Under the pieces are notes generated by a model. It saw only the letters and a program-made list of their open reading frames with translations. It had not been told where the DNA came from and did no database searches. From Thiorhodovibrio frisius (GTDB lineage Bacteria; Pseudomonadota; Gammaproteobacteria; Chromatiales; Chromatiaceae): DNA of 64,000 nt. Shown here in pieces: positions 18,105 to 25,781 of the stretch; position 1 is the stretch's first letter; each line of letters begins with the position of its first letter. Where the stretch lies: assembly GCF_033954835.1 (NCBI RefSeq), contig NZ_CP121471.1:2846501-2910500 (forward strand), read 5' to 3'. The translations under genes were made by a program, and so were the position numbers.

Positions 18105-19301
18105 ATGGACTGGATCGACGTGCTTCAAAGAATCCAGGCTGGGGAAGACGCTCAGACCGAATTAGGCCGCTTTCGGTCATTTGGCGATAAGGATTGGCAA
18201 GAGGCCGTTTGCGCCTTCGCGAATACGGAAGGCGGACTCGTCGTCCTCGGCGTCACCGACGACCGAGCTATCGACGGCGTGCCGCTGGATCCGCAGCAGG
18301 TGCAGGAGCGCCTCAGCAATGCCCTGCACAACAGCTTCAACGCTGCGATTCAGGCCCGGCTGGGGTGCCACCAAGACCCAAACGGATGGGTCCACTGGAT
18401 CGAGGTCGCTCGTGTCCGTGGCCCCGAGCCGCTCCGGCACAAGGGTCGCGTGCTTGTACGCGGGAATCGCGGCAACCGCGAACCATCGGCGACCGAGTTG
18501 CAGGAGTTATACAACACTTTTGGCCTGGTCTTTACCGAGGAGCGTGTGATCCCGGGCACCAGCACTGGTGACATCGACGCCGGGGCGTTCCGGGCTTACA
18601 TGCAGCGCAGGGGCGTGGATCTGGATGGAGAATATCTGCCGTTAGAGGTAGACCTGTTCAACCGTGAGATCCTTGACCGCGACTTCAACGGTGACTTACG
18701 GGCGACCCTGTTCGGCCTGATGTGCTTTGGCAAGGCACCTCAGCAATGCGCCCCGACGCGCAACCTCTGGGTCGATTGCGTCGCTTACGCCGGCATTGAC
18801 CGGGGTGACGATGTCATGCTCGCCGGTGAGGGGCGTGGTCGATTGGATGAGCAGGTCGCACACGCCGAGGCTTGGCTCAAAGCCCTTGGGCGCCATGAGC
18901 GCTATGCCGGGATGCAGCGCGCGGATCTCTGGCCGGTACCGCTGCCCGCATTCCGGGAGTGCGTCGTCAACGCTGTGGCGCATCGAGACTACGCTATTCT
19001 CGGTTCGCGGATACTGGTGGAGCTTTTCGACGACCGACTCGTCGTCACCAGTCCGGGCGCCTTGCCGAACCACAAGCGACCCGAGTCGGTACTCGCTGGC
19101 GGCACACCGCGCTCCCGTAATGAAGCGATGGCGAGCTTCCTGTTCGATCTTGGCCTGATGGAACAGCGCGGCAGTGGTTATCCGCGTATGACGCGCGCGA
19201 TGCGGCAATTCAATGGCACTGCGCCCAACCTGGAGCAGGATCGCGAAGAACGCTGGGTTCGGGTGACACTGTGGCGGACACCGCCGGAAACGGTCGCATA
19301 G
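18105..19301 (+). CDS. AlbA_2/Schlafen-like putative ATP-binding protein
   Basis: 398 residues. The N-terminal AlbA_2 (Schlafen-like, divergent AAA_4) domain shows AFANTEGGLVVLGVTDD and VLVRGNRGNREPSATELQEL. The usual ExK at the start is ELGRF here. The C-terminal part resembles the RecG-like/HATPase_c_4 domain: FRECVVNAVAHRDY, ILVELFDDRLVVTSPGALP and LMEQRGSGYPRM. Such proteins bind nucleic acid or ATP and several act in defence. It is nine bases downstream of the PHP-ATPase gene, so the two form an operon. Biochemical role unknown. Confidence 0.8.
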   Translation: MDWIDVLQRIQAGEDAQTELGRFRSFGDKDWQEAVCAFANTEGGLVVLGVTDDRAIDGVPLDPQQVQERLSNALHNSFNAAIQARLGCHQDPNGWVHWIEVARVRGPEPLRHKGRVLVRGNRGNREPSATELQELYNTFGLVFTEERVIPGTSTGDIDAGAFRAYMQRRGVDLDGEYLPLEVDLFNREILDRDFNGDLRATLFGLMCFGKAPQQCAPTRNLWVDCVAYAGIDRGDDVMLAGEGRGRLDEQVAHAEAWLKALGRHERYAGMQRADLWPVPLPAFRECVVNAVAHRDYAILGSRILVELFDDRLVVTSPGALPNHKRPESVLAGGTPRSRNEAMASFLFDLGLMEQRGSGYPRMTRAMRQFNGTAPNLEQDREERWVRVTLWRTPPETVA

Positions 19302-19450
19302 ACAGCACGGATGCGCCTCATGACATCCCTTATACAAAGCCATTCTTCGTTTTCAATCAACACTAATCAAGCACGACAGAAATGATCGTTACACTGAAAT
19401 AATGGCTCAGGTAGCGGAGAATAATCGCTCGCCAAAGTGATGGCGTCATT

Positions 19451-19460
19451 TTGGCGCCAA
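19451..19460. promoter_or_regulatory. Palindrome upstream of the antitoxin gene, possible operator
   Basis: A perfect 10-bp palindrome TTGGCGCCAA about 45 bp upstream of the antitoxin start. TacA-type ribbon-helix-helix antitoxins autorepress through palindromes in this position. Assignment is by position only. Confidence 0.35.
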
Positions 19461-19503
19461 TGCTATTGTTTCATCTATATTGATCAACCATGGGGCCTTT
19501 TCA

Positions 19504-19815
19504 GTGCTCTCCAGCGAACCAAAACAATCCACTCGAATCGGTGCCCGTTTGCCGCCCGATGTCTTACGGACGCTGCATTGCGCTGCTGACCTCACCGGTG
19601 CCACACTCAGTCAGTTCCTCGTACAGGCCGCGCTCAAGGAGGCTCAAGTGGTCATTGAGCACGAACAGCGTTTGCGCTTATCGCCGCGAGATACTGAACG
19701 TCTGCTGGATTTGCTTGAACATCCACCATTGCCAAACTCGGCACTCGCCGCCGCCCAAAGCCGTTACGAGACACTGAAGCGCAATGCTGATTCAGCCTCT
19801 GACTGGCCAGCATGA
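19504..19815 (+). CDS. TacA-like (DUF1778) antitoxin
   Basis: About 103 residues with the DUF1778 pattern: TRIGARLPPDVLRTLHCAAD (ribbon-helix-helix) and TLSQFLVQAALKEA, then a C-terminal toxin-neutralising tail ending ALAAAQSRYETLKRNADSAS. Partner of GNAT acetyltransferase toxins that acetylate aminoacyl-tRNA. GTG at 19504 is preferred over a TTG at 19480 because it follows GGGG and puts the DNA-binding strand near the N-terminus. It overlaps the toxin reading frame. The antitoxin looks intact while the toxin is broken. Confidence 0.75.
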   Translation: MLSSEPKQSTRIGARLPPDVLRTLHCAADLTGATLSQFLVQAALKEAQVVIEHEQRLRLSPRDTERLLDLLEHPPLPNSALAAAQSRYETLKRNADSASDWPA

Positions 19816-20219
19816 CCGGCGCGCTTTCGATTGCGGACGTTCCGAACTCAATGACTGGCTGGTCAAGATCGCTCGCCAGCATCAGGACAAAGGCTTGTCG
19901 AAAACCTCTGTCGTAGTTCAAGAGACAGCCCCGAGTGTAAGCCTCGGCTATTACGCGCTGACTCTCACCGAAGTGGATACCAGCGCCCTGCCCGAAGGTT
20001 GCGCCAAACGACTGCCGCGCATCATTCCTGGCGTTCGCTTGGCCGTCTGGCCGTAAGCCATTCACATCGAGGCAAGGGACTTGGCGAGCTGATGCTCATG
20101 AACGCGATTGAGCGTGTGCGTGCCGTTCGCGTTCATGCCGGCGCGGTTGGACTCTTTCCCGATGCCATCGACGACCATGCCAGTGGCTTCTATAAGTGCC
20201 ACGGAGTTAAAGACAGATC
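19784..20219 (+). pseudogene. TacT-like GNAT toxin, frameshifted and 3'-truncated
   Basis: The first 84 codons read as a TacT toxin (QHDRRAFDCGRSELNDWLVK, SLGYYALTL). Near 20037 one base appears to be missing: the frame goes on to a stop at 20054, while the continuation of the acetyl-CoA site, LGRLAVSHSHRGKGLGELML and HASGFYKCHG, lies in another frame. The C-terminal 20-30 residues usual in the family are absent, and the sequence passes directly into the kinase gene. It is best read as a dead toxin. Confidence 0.75.
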
Positions 20220-21911
20220 ATGGACACCAACCCAGCCGCACTCTGCCCCGGCTGCTTCCAGTCCAAAGGGCATGCGAACCCCTGCCCGCACTGCGGCTTT
20301 GACGAGACCGCCCCGCGCCCGGTGCAAGCGCTGCCCGTGCGCACATTGCTCCATGACCAGTTCATCGTCGGTCGCGTGCTCGGCAAGCCGGGCGGCTTTG
20401 GCATCACCTACCTGGCCTGGGACCGGCTGCTTGAAGCCACCGTCGCCATTAAGGAATACCTGCCGCGCGAACTGGTGGTGCGCGCCCAAGACAGCTGCAC
20501 CCTGCATCCGCACAGCAGCGACGAAACCAACCTGTTCCGCTACGGCCTGGAGCAATTCCTCGCCGAGGCGCGCACGCTTGCCAAGCTCGACCATCCCAAT
20601 CTGGTGCGGGTGCGCCATTTCTTCGAGGCCAACGGTACCGCCTATCTGGTCATGGACTTCTACCAGGGCTGCTCGCTCACCGAGCATTTGGCACGCCTAC
20701 CCGACAGTCGCATGAGCGAGCCAGACGCGCTCGCGCTAATGCAGCCAATCCTCGACGGCCTGCGCGCGGTTCATGCCAAGGGCTTCCTGCATCGCGACAT
20801 CAAGCCGCAGAACATCTACCTGGCCCAGACCGAAACCGGCGGCGTGCGCCCGATTCTGCTCGACTTTGGCACCGCGCGGCAGGCGATGGGGGAACACTCG
20901 CGATCATTGTCGGTGATCATCAGTCCGGGCTATGCGCCTTTTGAGCAATACCATCGCAAAGGTCAGCAAGGGCCAGCGACGGACATCTATGGCGCCGCAG
21001 CCGTGCTGTACCGGATGCTGACAGGCGCGGCACCACCGGAAGCAACAGAGCGCATGGCGAGCGATGAATTGCACCCAGCGGCGGAGTTTGGCGTGAGTCC
21101 GCCGGTTAGCGCGGCGCTGACTCAGGCGCTGCACATGCAAATGGACGCGCGGCCAGTATCAGTCGAGGCTTTTCAGCAGATGCTCCAGCCGTCGGTTGCG
21201 CTTGCCAAGGATAAGCCGCCAGCCCCACCGAGCGGCGAGCAACAGCGACAGGGGCAAGTAGAAGACCAACACCAGAAACGACAACCCCAGGCTGCGCCAA
21301 AGCCACCGCCTGCCGGACGTCGCCTGCCCTTGATTGGCGTCGCAGTCCTCATCAGTCTTCTAGTGGGCGCCCTCGGTGTTCTCATCGCCATCACCATGAC
21401 TTCGCCACCCTCCTCTACACCATCTCCACCCAAGTTGGCACAGCGTTACCAAGATCATGGCGACGGTACCCTGACCGATCTCAGCACCGGCTTGCAGTGG
21501 ATGCGCTGTAGCCTTGGGCAGAACTGGACCGAAGCGACCTGTGCTGGATCGGCAGACGAGATGACCTGGGATTCAATCATGCCAAACGGACAACAGAAGA
21601 CTTGGCCCGAATTTGCCAGTTTCAGCGATTGGCGGGTCCCGGCAATCGATGAACTGAAGACGCTTATCGACTGTTCGAGCGGTCAACCCGATGATTGGAA
21701 GGTCACGGATAGCGCTTGCGACGGCAATGATATCCAACCGACAATTAACTCCGAAGCCTTTCCTGACACGCCATCCACCTCCTTCTGGTCAGCCTCGCCA
21801 AGCGCCCCCGACTCGGCCTACGCATGGAGTATCAGCTTCAGCAGTGGCAACGTCGGCAATTACCATAAGACCTATGGCTTTGCCGTGCGGTTATTACGCG
21901 GCGGACACTGA
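20220..21911 (+). CDS. Zinc-ribbon Ser/Thr protein kinase with periplasmic DUF1566 domain
   Basis: 563 residues. Order: zinc ribbon (Cys9, 12, 22, 25), Hanks-type kinase (about 46-325), Pro/Gln-rich linker, transmembrane helix (369-392), C-terminal DUF1566/Lcl-type domain (405-563). Kinase motifs are complete: GKPGGFG loop at 55-61, VAIKEY Lys78, HRDIKPQN with Asp193, DFGTA at 215-219 and SPGYAPFEQ. DUF1566 marks are LTDLSTGLQWMR, DWRVPAIDELKTLI and GFAVRLLRGG. This suggests external sensing coupled to internal phosphorylation of FHA ligands. Its start lies at the end of the toxin remnant. Confidence 0.87.
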   Translation: MDTNPAALCPGCFQSKGHANPCPHCGFDETAPRPVQALPVRTLLHDQFIVGRVLGKPGGFGITYLAWDRLLEATVAIKEYLPRELVVRAQDSCTLHPHSSDETNLFRYGLEQFLAEARTLAKLDHPNLVRVRHFFEANGTAYLVMDFYQGCSLTEHLARLPDSRMSEPDALALMQPILDGLRAVHAKGFLHRDIKPQNIYLAQTETGGVRPILLDFGTARQAMGEHSRSLSVIISPGYAPFEQYHRKGQQGPATDIYGAAAVLYRMLTGAAPPEATERMASDELHPAAEFGVSPPVSAALTQALHMQMDARPVSVEAFQQMLQPSVALAKDKPPAPPSGEQQRQGQVEDQHQKRQPQAAPKPPPAGRRLPLIGVAVLISLLVGALGVLIAITMTSPPSSTPSPPKLAQRYQDHGDGTLTDLSTGLQWMRCSLGQNWTEATCAGSADEMTWDSIMPNGQQKTWPEFASFSDWRVPAIDELKTLIDCSSGQPDDWKVTDSACDGNDIQPTINSEAFPDTPSTSFWSASPSAPDSAYAWSISFSSGNVGNYHKTYGFAVRLLRGGH

Positions 21912-22002
21912 ATTTGTTTCTTTCATCCAGCTCGAAGGATGGAGCGAGCGAGTGCTGGATGCCAAAGCGCTGGGAGAGGTGTTCAGTGATGCGGGGTAAC
22001 CT

Positions 22003-23322
22003 ATGACCAAACCACGCATCGACTTGCGCACCGCAGCGGCACTGGTATTGGCGCTGACAGCACTCAGCACCCTGCTCACCAGCACGCCGCTGCGCGCCAG
22101 CGACGACGCCACCCGCGCGCACATGGATGCGGCAACGCTGCGGGTGCTGTGCCTGAGCGAAGATGGCACGGAGCTCGGCACTGGATCAGGCTTCGTCATT
22201 GGCGATGGTCGTCACGTCGTCACCAATTGGCATGTGGTCGACTGCACTGCCGCGGCGGGACAGGCTGCGGTACTGATCTCTGCAACCGAGCGTGACGAGC
22301 GCGACCCTGCCAGCGAGCCGGTGGTCGGGGTCCGGGTCGTCAGCTCGGATACGAATCGCGATCTGGCCATTCTGGCACTGGATCGACCACTGCGCCGCCC
22401 GGCGGTCACCTTTGCGAGTGCGGCCACCGTGCGCAAGCTCGACCCGGTCGTCGCCTATGGATTTCCTGGTGTGGCCGACCGCGAAGACGCCGGCGATCTG
22501 GCCGATCCGAGTGCGACCACTGGCGTCGTCAGTCGCATCGACCCGGCGGCACCGGGTGCCGATCTGCCTCGGCTGATCCAGCTCGACGCCGCCATCAATC
22601 CCGGCAACTCCGGCGGGCCGCTGTTCGACGCCGCTGGCCGCGTGATCGGCATCAACACCATGAAGGCACTGACGGAGGTCGCCACCACCGACCCGGATTC
22701 CGATGGCACGCCGGTGCGGGTGCCGCTCGGCGAGGGCATCGGCTGGGCCGTGGTCAGCGATGAACTGCTGCCCTATCTAGATCGTCTCGGGATCCCTTAT
22801 CGGGTGGAATCCACCCGGCCAGAGGCCGCTGGCCATGCCCTATCCGGCGGCGTCTGGCTGACCATCGCCGCGCTGGCGCTGGGCCTGATGGTCTTGACCC
22901 TGCTTGCCCGCCGCGCTCGCTCTGCCACCCCGAGCACCGCCGTCCGCCAGTCGAGCGTACGCGCTCCGCAGCCCGCCGCAGCGCCAGCACAAACGCCGCC
23001 CGGACAGGCGCAACTGCACGGCCTCGCCGGCCCCTATGCCGGCGTCAAGATTCCGCTCGGTGCCGAGCCTCTTGCCATCGGCCGCGATCCGGCCATGGCG
23101 AAACTGGTGATTCCACCCACTTTTGGTCGAGTCAGTAAACGCCATGCGCTGATCAGCTATGATCGCCCGACACGCCAGTTTCGGGTCGAGGACTGCTGGT
23201 CCTCCCACGGCACCTTTGTGAATGGCGAGCCGCTGCCGCCCGGTGGTTCGACCACCCTGGCGCCGGGCGGCCGCGTCGATCTGGCAACGGCTGAGGTCGC
23301 TTTCGAGGTACTTTTGACATGA
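22003..23322 (+). CDS. Trypsin-like serine protease with cytoplasmic FHA domain
   Basis: 439 residues: signal peptide (about 1-32), trypsin/DegP-like protease with complete triad (His77 in TNWHVVD, Asp120 in TNRDLAIL, Ser203 in NPGNSGGP), transmembrane helix (283-302), Pro/Ala linker and FHA domain (about 340-439; IGRDP, SKRHALIS, HGTFVNG). The protease should act in the periplasm while FHA reads phosphothreonine inside. The last four bases overlap the next PP2C gene. No PDZ domain, unlike DegP. Confidence 0.87.
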   Translation: MTKPRIDLRTAAALVLALTALSTLLTSTPLRASDDATRAHMDAATLRVLCLSEDGTELGTGSGFVIGDGRHVVTNWHVVDCTAAAGQAAVLISATERDERDPASEPVVGVRVVSSDTNRDLAILALDRPLRRPAVTFASAATVRKLDPVVAYGFPGVADREDAGDLADPSATTGVVSRIDPAAPGADLPRLIQLDAAINPGNSGGPLFDAAGRVIGINTMKALTEVATTDPDSDGTPVRVPLGEGIGWAVVSDELLPYLDRLGIPYRVESTRPEAAGHALSGGVWLTIAALALGLMVLTLLARRARSATPSTAVRQSSVRAPQPAAAPAQTPPGQAQLHGLAGPYAGVKIPLGAEPLAIGRDPAMAKLVIPPTFGRVSKRHALISYDRPTRQFRVEDCWSSHGTFVNGEPLPPGGSTTLAPGGRVDLATAEVAFEVLLT

Positions 23323-24053
23323 CCACCCTAACCTTTCGCACCGCCCAGTTAAGCGTCGCCGGCGGGCGCACTCTGAATGAGGACGCACTGGGGCAAGGCG
23401 AAGGCATCTGGGTGCTGGCCGATGGTCTCGGCGGTCACGGTGGCGGCGAGATCGCCTCGCGCCTTGCCGTCAACGCGGTTCTTGCCACCACCCAGGTCGC
23501 CAGCACCGGTCTGCCCGATCTGACCGAGATTATCGCCGCTGCCCACCAGGCCCTGGTCGATGGTCAGCAAGAGGCCGCGCGTCTGGTCGCCATGCGCACC
23601 ACTCTGGTGCTGTTGTGCAGCGATGGCCGCAACGCCCGCTGGGCGCATGTCGGCGACAGTCGGCTGTATGGCTTTCGCGCCGGGCACCTGTGGGTGCAGA
23701 CCGCCGATCACAGCGTGCCCCAGGTGCTGGCACTGGCCGGGGAGATTACACTGGAGCAGATCCGTGGTCACGCGGATCGCAACCGCCTGCTGCGCTGTCT
23801 GGGACAGGAGCGCCCACCCAAGCCAGCGCTGTCCGAGGCCACAGTCGCGCTGCAACCGGGCGATGTCTTTCTGCTGTGCAGCGATGGCTTCTGGGAATGG
23901 GTCGATGAGGAAGAAATGCAGCAGACGCTGGCCGAGACCAGCGAGCCAACGGCCTGGCTTGAAAGCCTGGAGCAGCGCCTGCTTGAGCGCGCCGAACCCG
24001 GCCATGACAACTACAGCGCCATGGCCATTTTCGTCGACGGATCGCCGACCTGA
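23319..24053 (+). CDS. Soluble PP2C-family Ser/Thr phosphatase
   Basis: 244 residues with intact PP2C motifs: LNEDALG (Glu21-Asp22), LADGLGGHGGG (34-43), GDSR (112-115), LLCSDGFWEW and a terminal DN (230-231). Unlike the phosphatase at 14309 it has no membrane segment. It is coupled on both sides, by ATGA to the protease-FHA gene and by TGATG to the ExbD-like gene, so it is made together with the membrane components. Confidence 0.9.
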   Translation: MTTLTFRTAQLSVAGGRTLNEDALGQGEGIWVLADGLGGHGGGEIASRLAVNAVLATTQVASTGLPDLTEIIAAAHQALVDGQQEAARLVAMRTTLVLLCSDGRNARWAHVGDSRLYGFRAGHLWVQTADHSVPQVLALAGEITLEQIRGHADRNRLLRCLGQERPPKPALSEATVALQPGDVFLLCSDGFWEWVDEEEMQQTLAETSEPTAWLESLEQRLLERAEPGHDNYSAMAIFVDGSPT

Positions 24054-24724
24054 TGCTCAAGCGCCGCAGCCGCGAGATTTCGATTTTCAACCTATCGATG
24101 CTCGATGTGTTCGCGAGCGCGATGGCAGCCTTTCTGATCATCATGATCATTCTGCTGCCCTACTACGAGCGCGACGCCATCGCCGATCAATCCCGCATCG
24201 CCGAATTGCAGCAGGCACTGGATGCCACCCAGGCCGAGCTGGCGAGTGCCGAGGCGGCGCGAGAAGCCGCTGAGGCGGAGACCCAGAGCGCACGCGCCGA
24301 GGCCGAGCGCCAACGGCAGCAGGCTGAGAGCCTGGTCAGCCGGCTGGCGCGCACCTTTCTGGTGCTCTATATCCGCTGGAACACGCTCGACGATATCGAT
24401 CTGCATGTGATCGACCCCAGCGGCGCTGAGTTCTATTTCGAGCACAAAACCCGCCCCGGGCGCCCCGGAGAGCTGAGCGAGGATACGATTAATGGACCTG
24501 GCAACGAGGTCTGGGAAGTGCGCGATGCCCCGCCGGGCCGCTACCAGATCTTCGCCCAGCTCTACAAAGACAAGGATGCTCGCAAGCCGGCTGTCGTGCA
24601 GGGCCGCGTCTTTCATCGCGACGGAAGCAACGCCTTTCCGACCGTGCGGCTCAACCGCACGAGTGAGTCCGCGCTCATCACGACCATCCAGGTCGATGCC
24701 GACGGTAATGTGATGTTGCGCTAA
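24053..24724 (+). CDS. ExbD/TolR-like anchored protein with coiled coil and YfaP (DUF2135)-like domain
   Basis: 223 residues. After a short basic N-terminus comes one membrane helix, SMLDVFASAMAAFLIIMIIL (15-34), with an Asp at its start (Asp18), as in ExbD/TolR (LIDV). An Ala/Glu-rich coiled coil follows (about 45-100). The C-terminal domain has the YfaP/DUF2135 pattern: DDIDLHVIDPSGAEFYFE, a GPGNEVWEV segment and PPGRYQIFAQLY. This domain stands where stator B subunits carry a peptidoglycan-binding part. The ExbB-like gene is downstream. The stator assignment is inference. Confidence 0.65.
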   Translation: MLKRRSREISIFNLSMLDVFASAMAAFLIIMIILLPYYERDAIADQSRIAELQQALDATQAELASAEAAREAAEAETQSARAEAERQRQQAESLVSRLARTFLVLYIRWNTLDDIDLHVIDPSGAEFYFEHKTRPGRPGELSEDTINGPGNEVWEVRDAPPGRYQIFAQLYKDKDARKPAVVQGRVFHRDGSNAFPTVRLNRTSESALITTIQVDADGNVMLR

Positions 24725-24770
24725 GATACTCGAGCAAGACATTTGCACTTTCCCTTGGGGGACCAACAGC

Positions 24771-25349
24771 ATGCCTATGAAGCCTTGCGGAAAGGGACAT
24801 TTCTATGACGACAGCGCGCACTCGACCTGCCCTTACTGCGGCGTCGATTTGAACATCGGTGCGACCGTTGGCGTCTCCGAATCGGTGGCGCAGCATGTTG
24901 AGATGGAGGCTTCGGTAACCCGCGCTGCCGGTCGCGCCGGGGCGCCGCCGCAGCGCGACGACGGCGTCACCCGCTACGTCTGGTCTGAGAAACTTGGTGG
25001 CATCGATCCGGTTGTCGGCTGGCTGGTGTGCATCGCGGGGCCGGACAAGGGGCGGGATTTTCGTATCCATAGTGAGCGCAATTTCATCGGGCGTGCACCA
25101 ACCATGGATATCGCCATTGCCAGCGATGCCAGCATCAGTCGCGAGAATCATGCCGTGATCAGCTACAACCCGAAGAAGAACCGCTTCAGCCTCGCGCCCG
25201 GCGACAGCCGTGGACTGGTGTATCTGAACGATGACGAAGTCCTCGCCGCCGAGGTGCTGACGGCCTATGACCAGATCGAGCTGGGCGCGAGCAAATTGCT
25301 GTTCGTGCCCTTCTGCGGCGAGCCCTTCCGCTGGTCGGATGGGGACTAA
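24771..25349 (+). CDS. Zinc ribbon-FHA protein
   Basis: 192 residues. The N-terminus is a zinc ribbon (CGKGHFYDDSAHSTCPYCG, about 5-24). A central linker leads to an FHA domain (about 80-190) with FIGRAP, SISRENHAVIS and a divergent loop RGLVYLNDDE instead of the common NGT. A ribosome-binding site (TTGGGGGACC) precedes the ATG. The stop is followed 12 bases later, in the same frame, by the second FHA gene, so one nonsense codon separates the two. It probably acts as a cytoplasmic phosphothreonine adaptor. Confidence 0.8.
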   Translation: MPMKPCGKGHFYDDSAHSTCPYCGVDLNIGATVGVSESVAQHVEMEASVTRAAGRAGAPPQRDDGVTRYVWSEKLGGIDPVVGWLVCIAGPDKGRDFRIHSERNFIGRAPTMDIAIASDASISRENHAVISYNPKKNRFSLAPGDSRGLVYLNDDEVLAAEVLTAYDQIELGASKLLFVPFCGEPFRWSDGD

Positions 25350-25361
25350 GGTCAGCACGCC

Positions 25362-25781
25362 TTGGCCGCGCTCACCACCAAGATCCACATCGGTCGCGAT
25401 CCGCGCTGCGAGATCGCGCTCAACCATCATACTGTCAGCAGCCAGCATGCCGAGCTGAGCTTTCTGGGCGACGGCAAACTGCTGCTCACCGACTGCCGCA
25501 GCCGCAACGGCACCTTTCTGATCGCGGCGAACGGCCAGCGTCAACGCCTGCATCAGGCTCTGGTCTCGCCCATGGACCAGGTTGATTTCGGCGAGGCACG
25601 CCTGCGGGTGCGCGAGATTCTCGAAGCCTGGCGGCTCAAGTCACCAGCCACCGCGCCCAAGGCCGAAGCCGCAGACGGGTCAGCGCCAGAGGCGCGGCCC
25701 GCGCCCGGCGAGTCGCTGGAACGCTGTCACTGCGGCGCCATCAAGGTCGTGGATGGCACTTGCCCCGCCTGTGGCCAATGA
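25362..25781 (+). CDS. FHA-zinc ribbon protein (TTG start)
   Basis: 139 residues from a TTG codon. The FHA domain (IHIGRDPRCEIAL, VSSQHAEL, SRNGTFL) is complete in its phosphothreonine-binding residues. A Pro/Ala linker leads to a C-terminal zinc ribbon (CHCGAIKVVDGTCPACG). It is in frame with the preceding gene, separated by TAA and four codons, so the two could be a split ZnR-FHA-FHA-ZnR protein. The stop overlaps the start of the ExbB-like gene (ATGA). Confidence 0.75.
   Translation: MAALTTKIHIGRDPRCEIALNHHTVSSQHAELSFLGDGKLLLTDCRSRNGTFLIAANGQRQRLHQALVSPMDQVDFGEARLRVREILEAWRLKSPATAPKAEAADGSAPEARPAPGESLERCHCGAIKVVDGTCPACGQ

Noticed and set aside
21691-21999. Open frame overlapping the end of the kinase gene
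   Set aside because: Out-of-frame shadow of the DUF1566 coding region without a ribosome-binding site.
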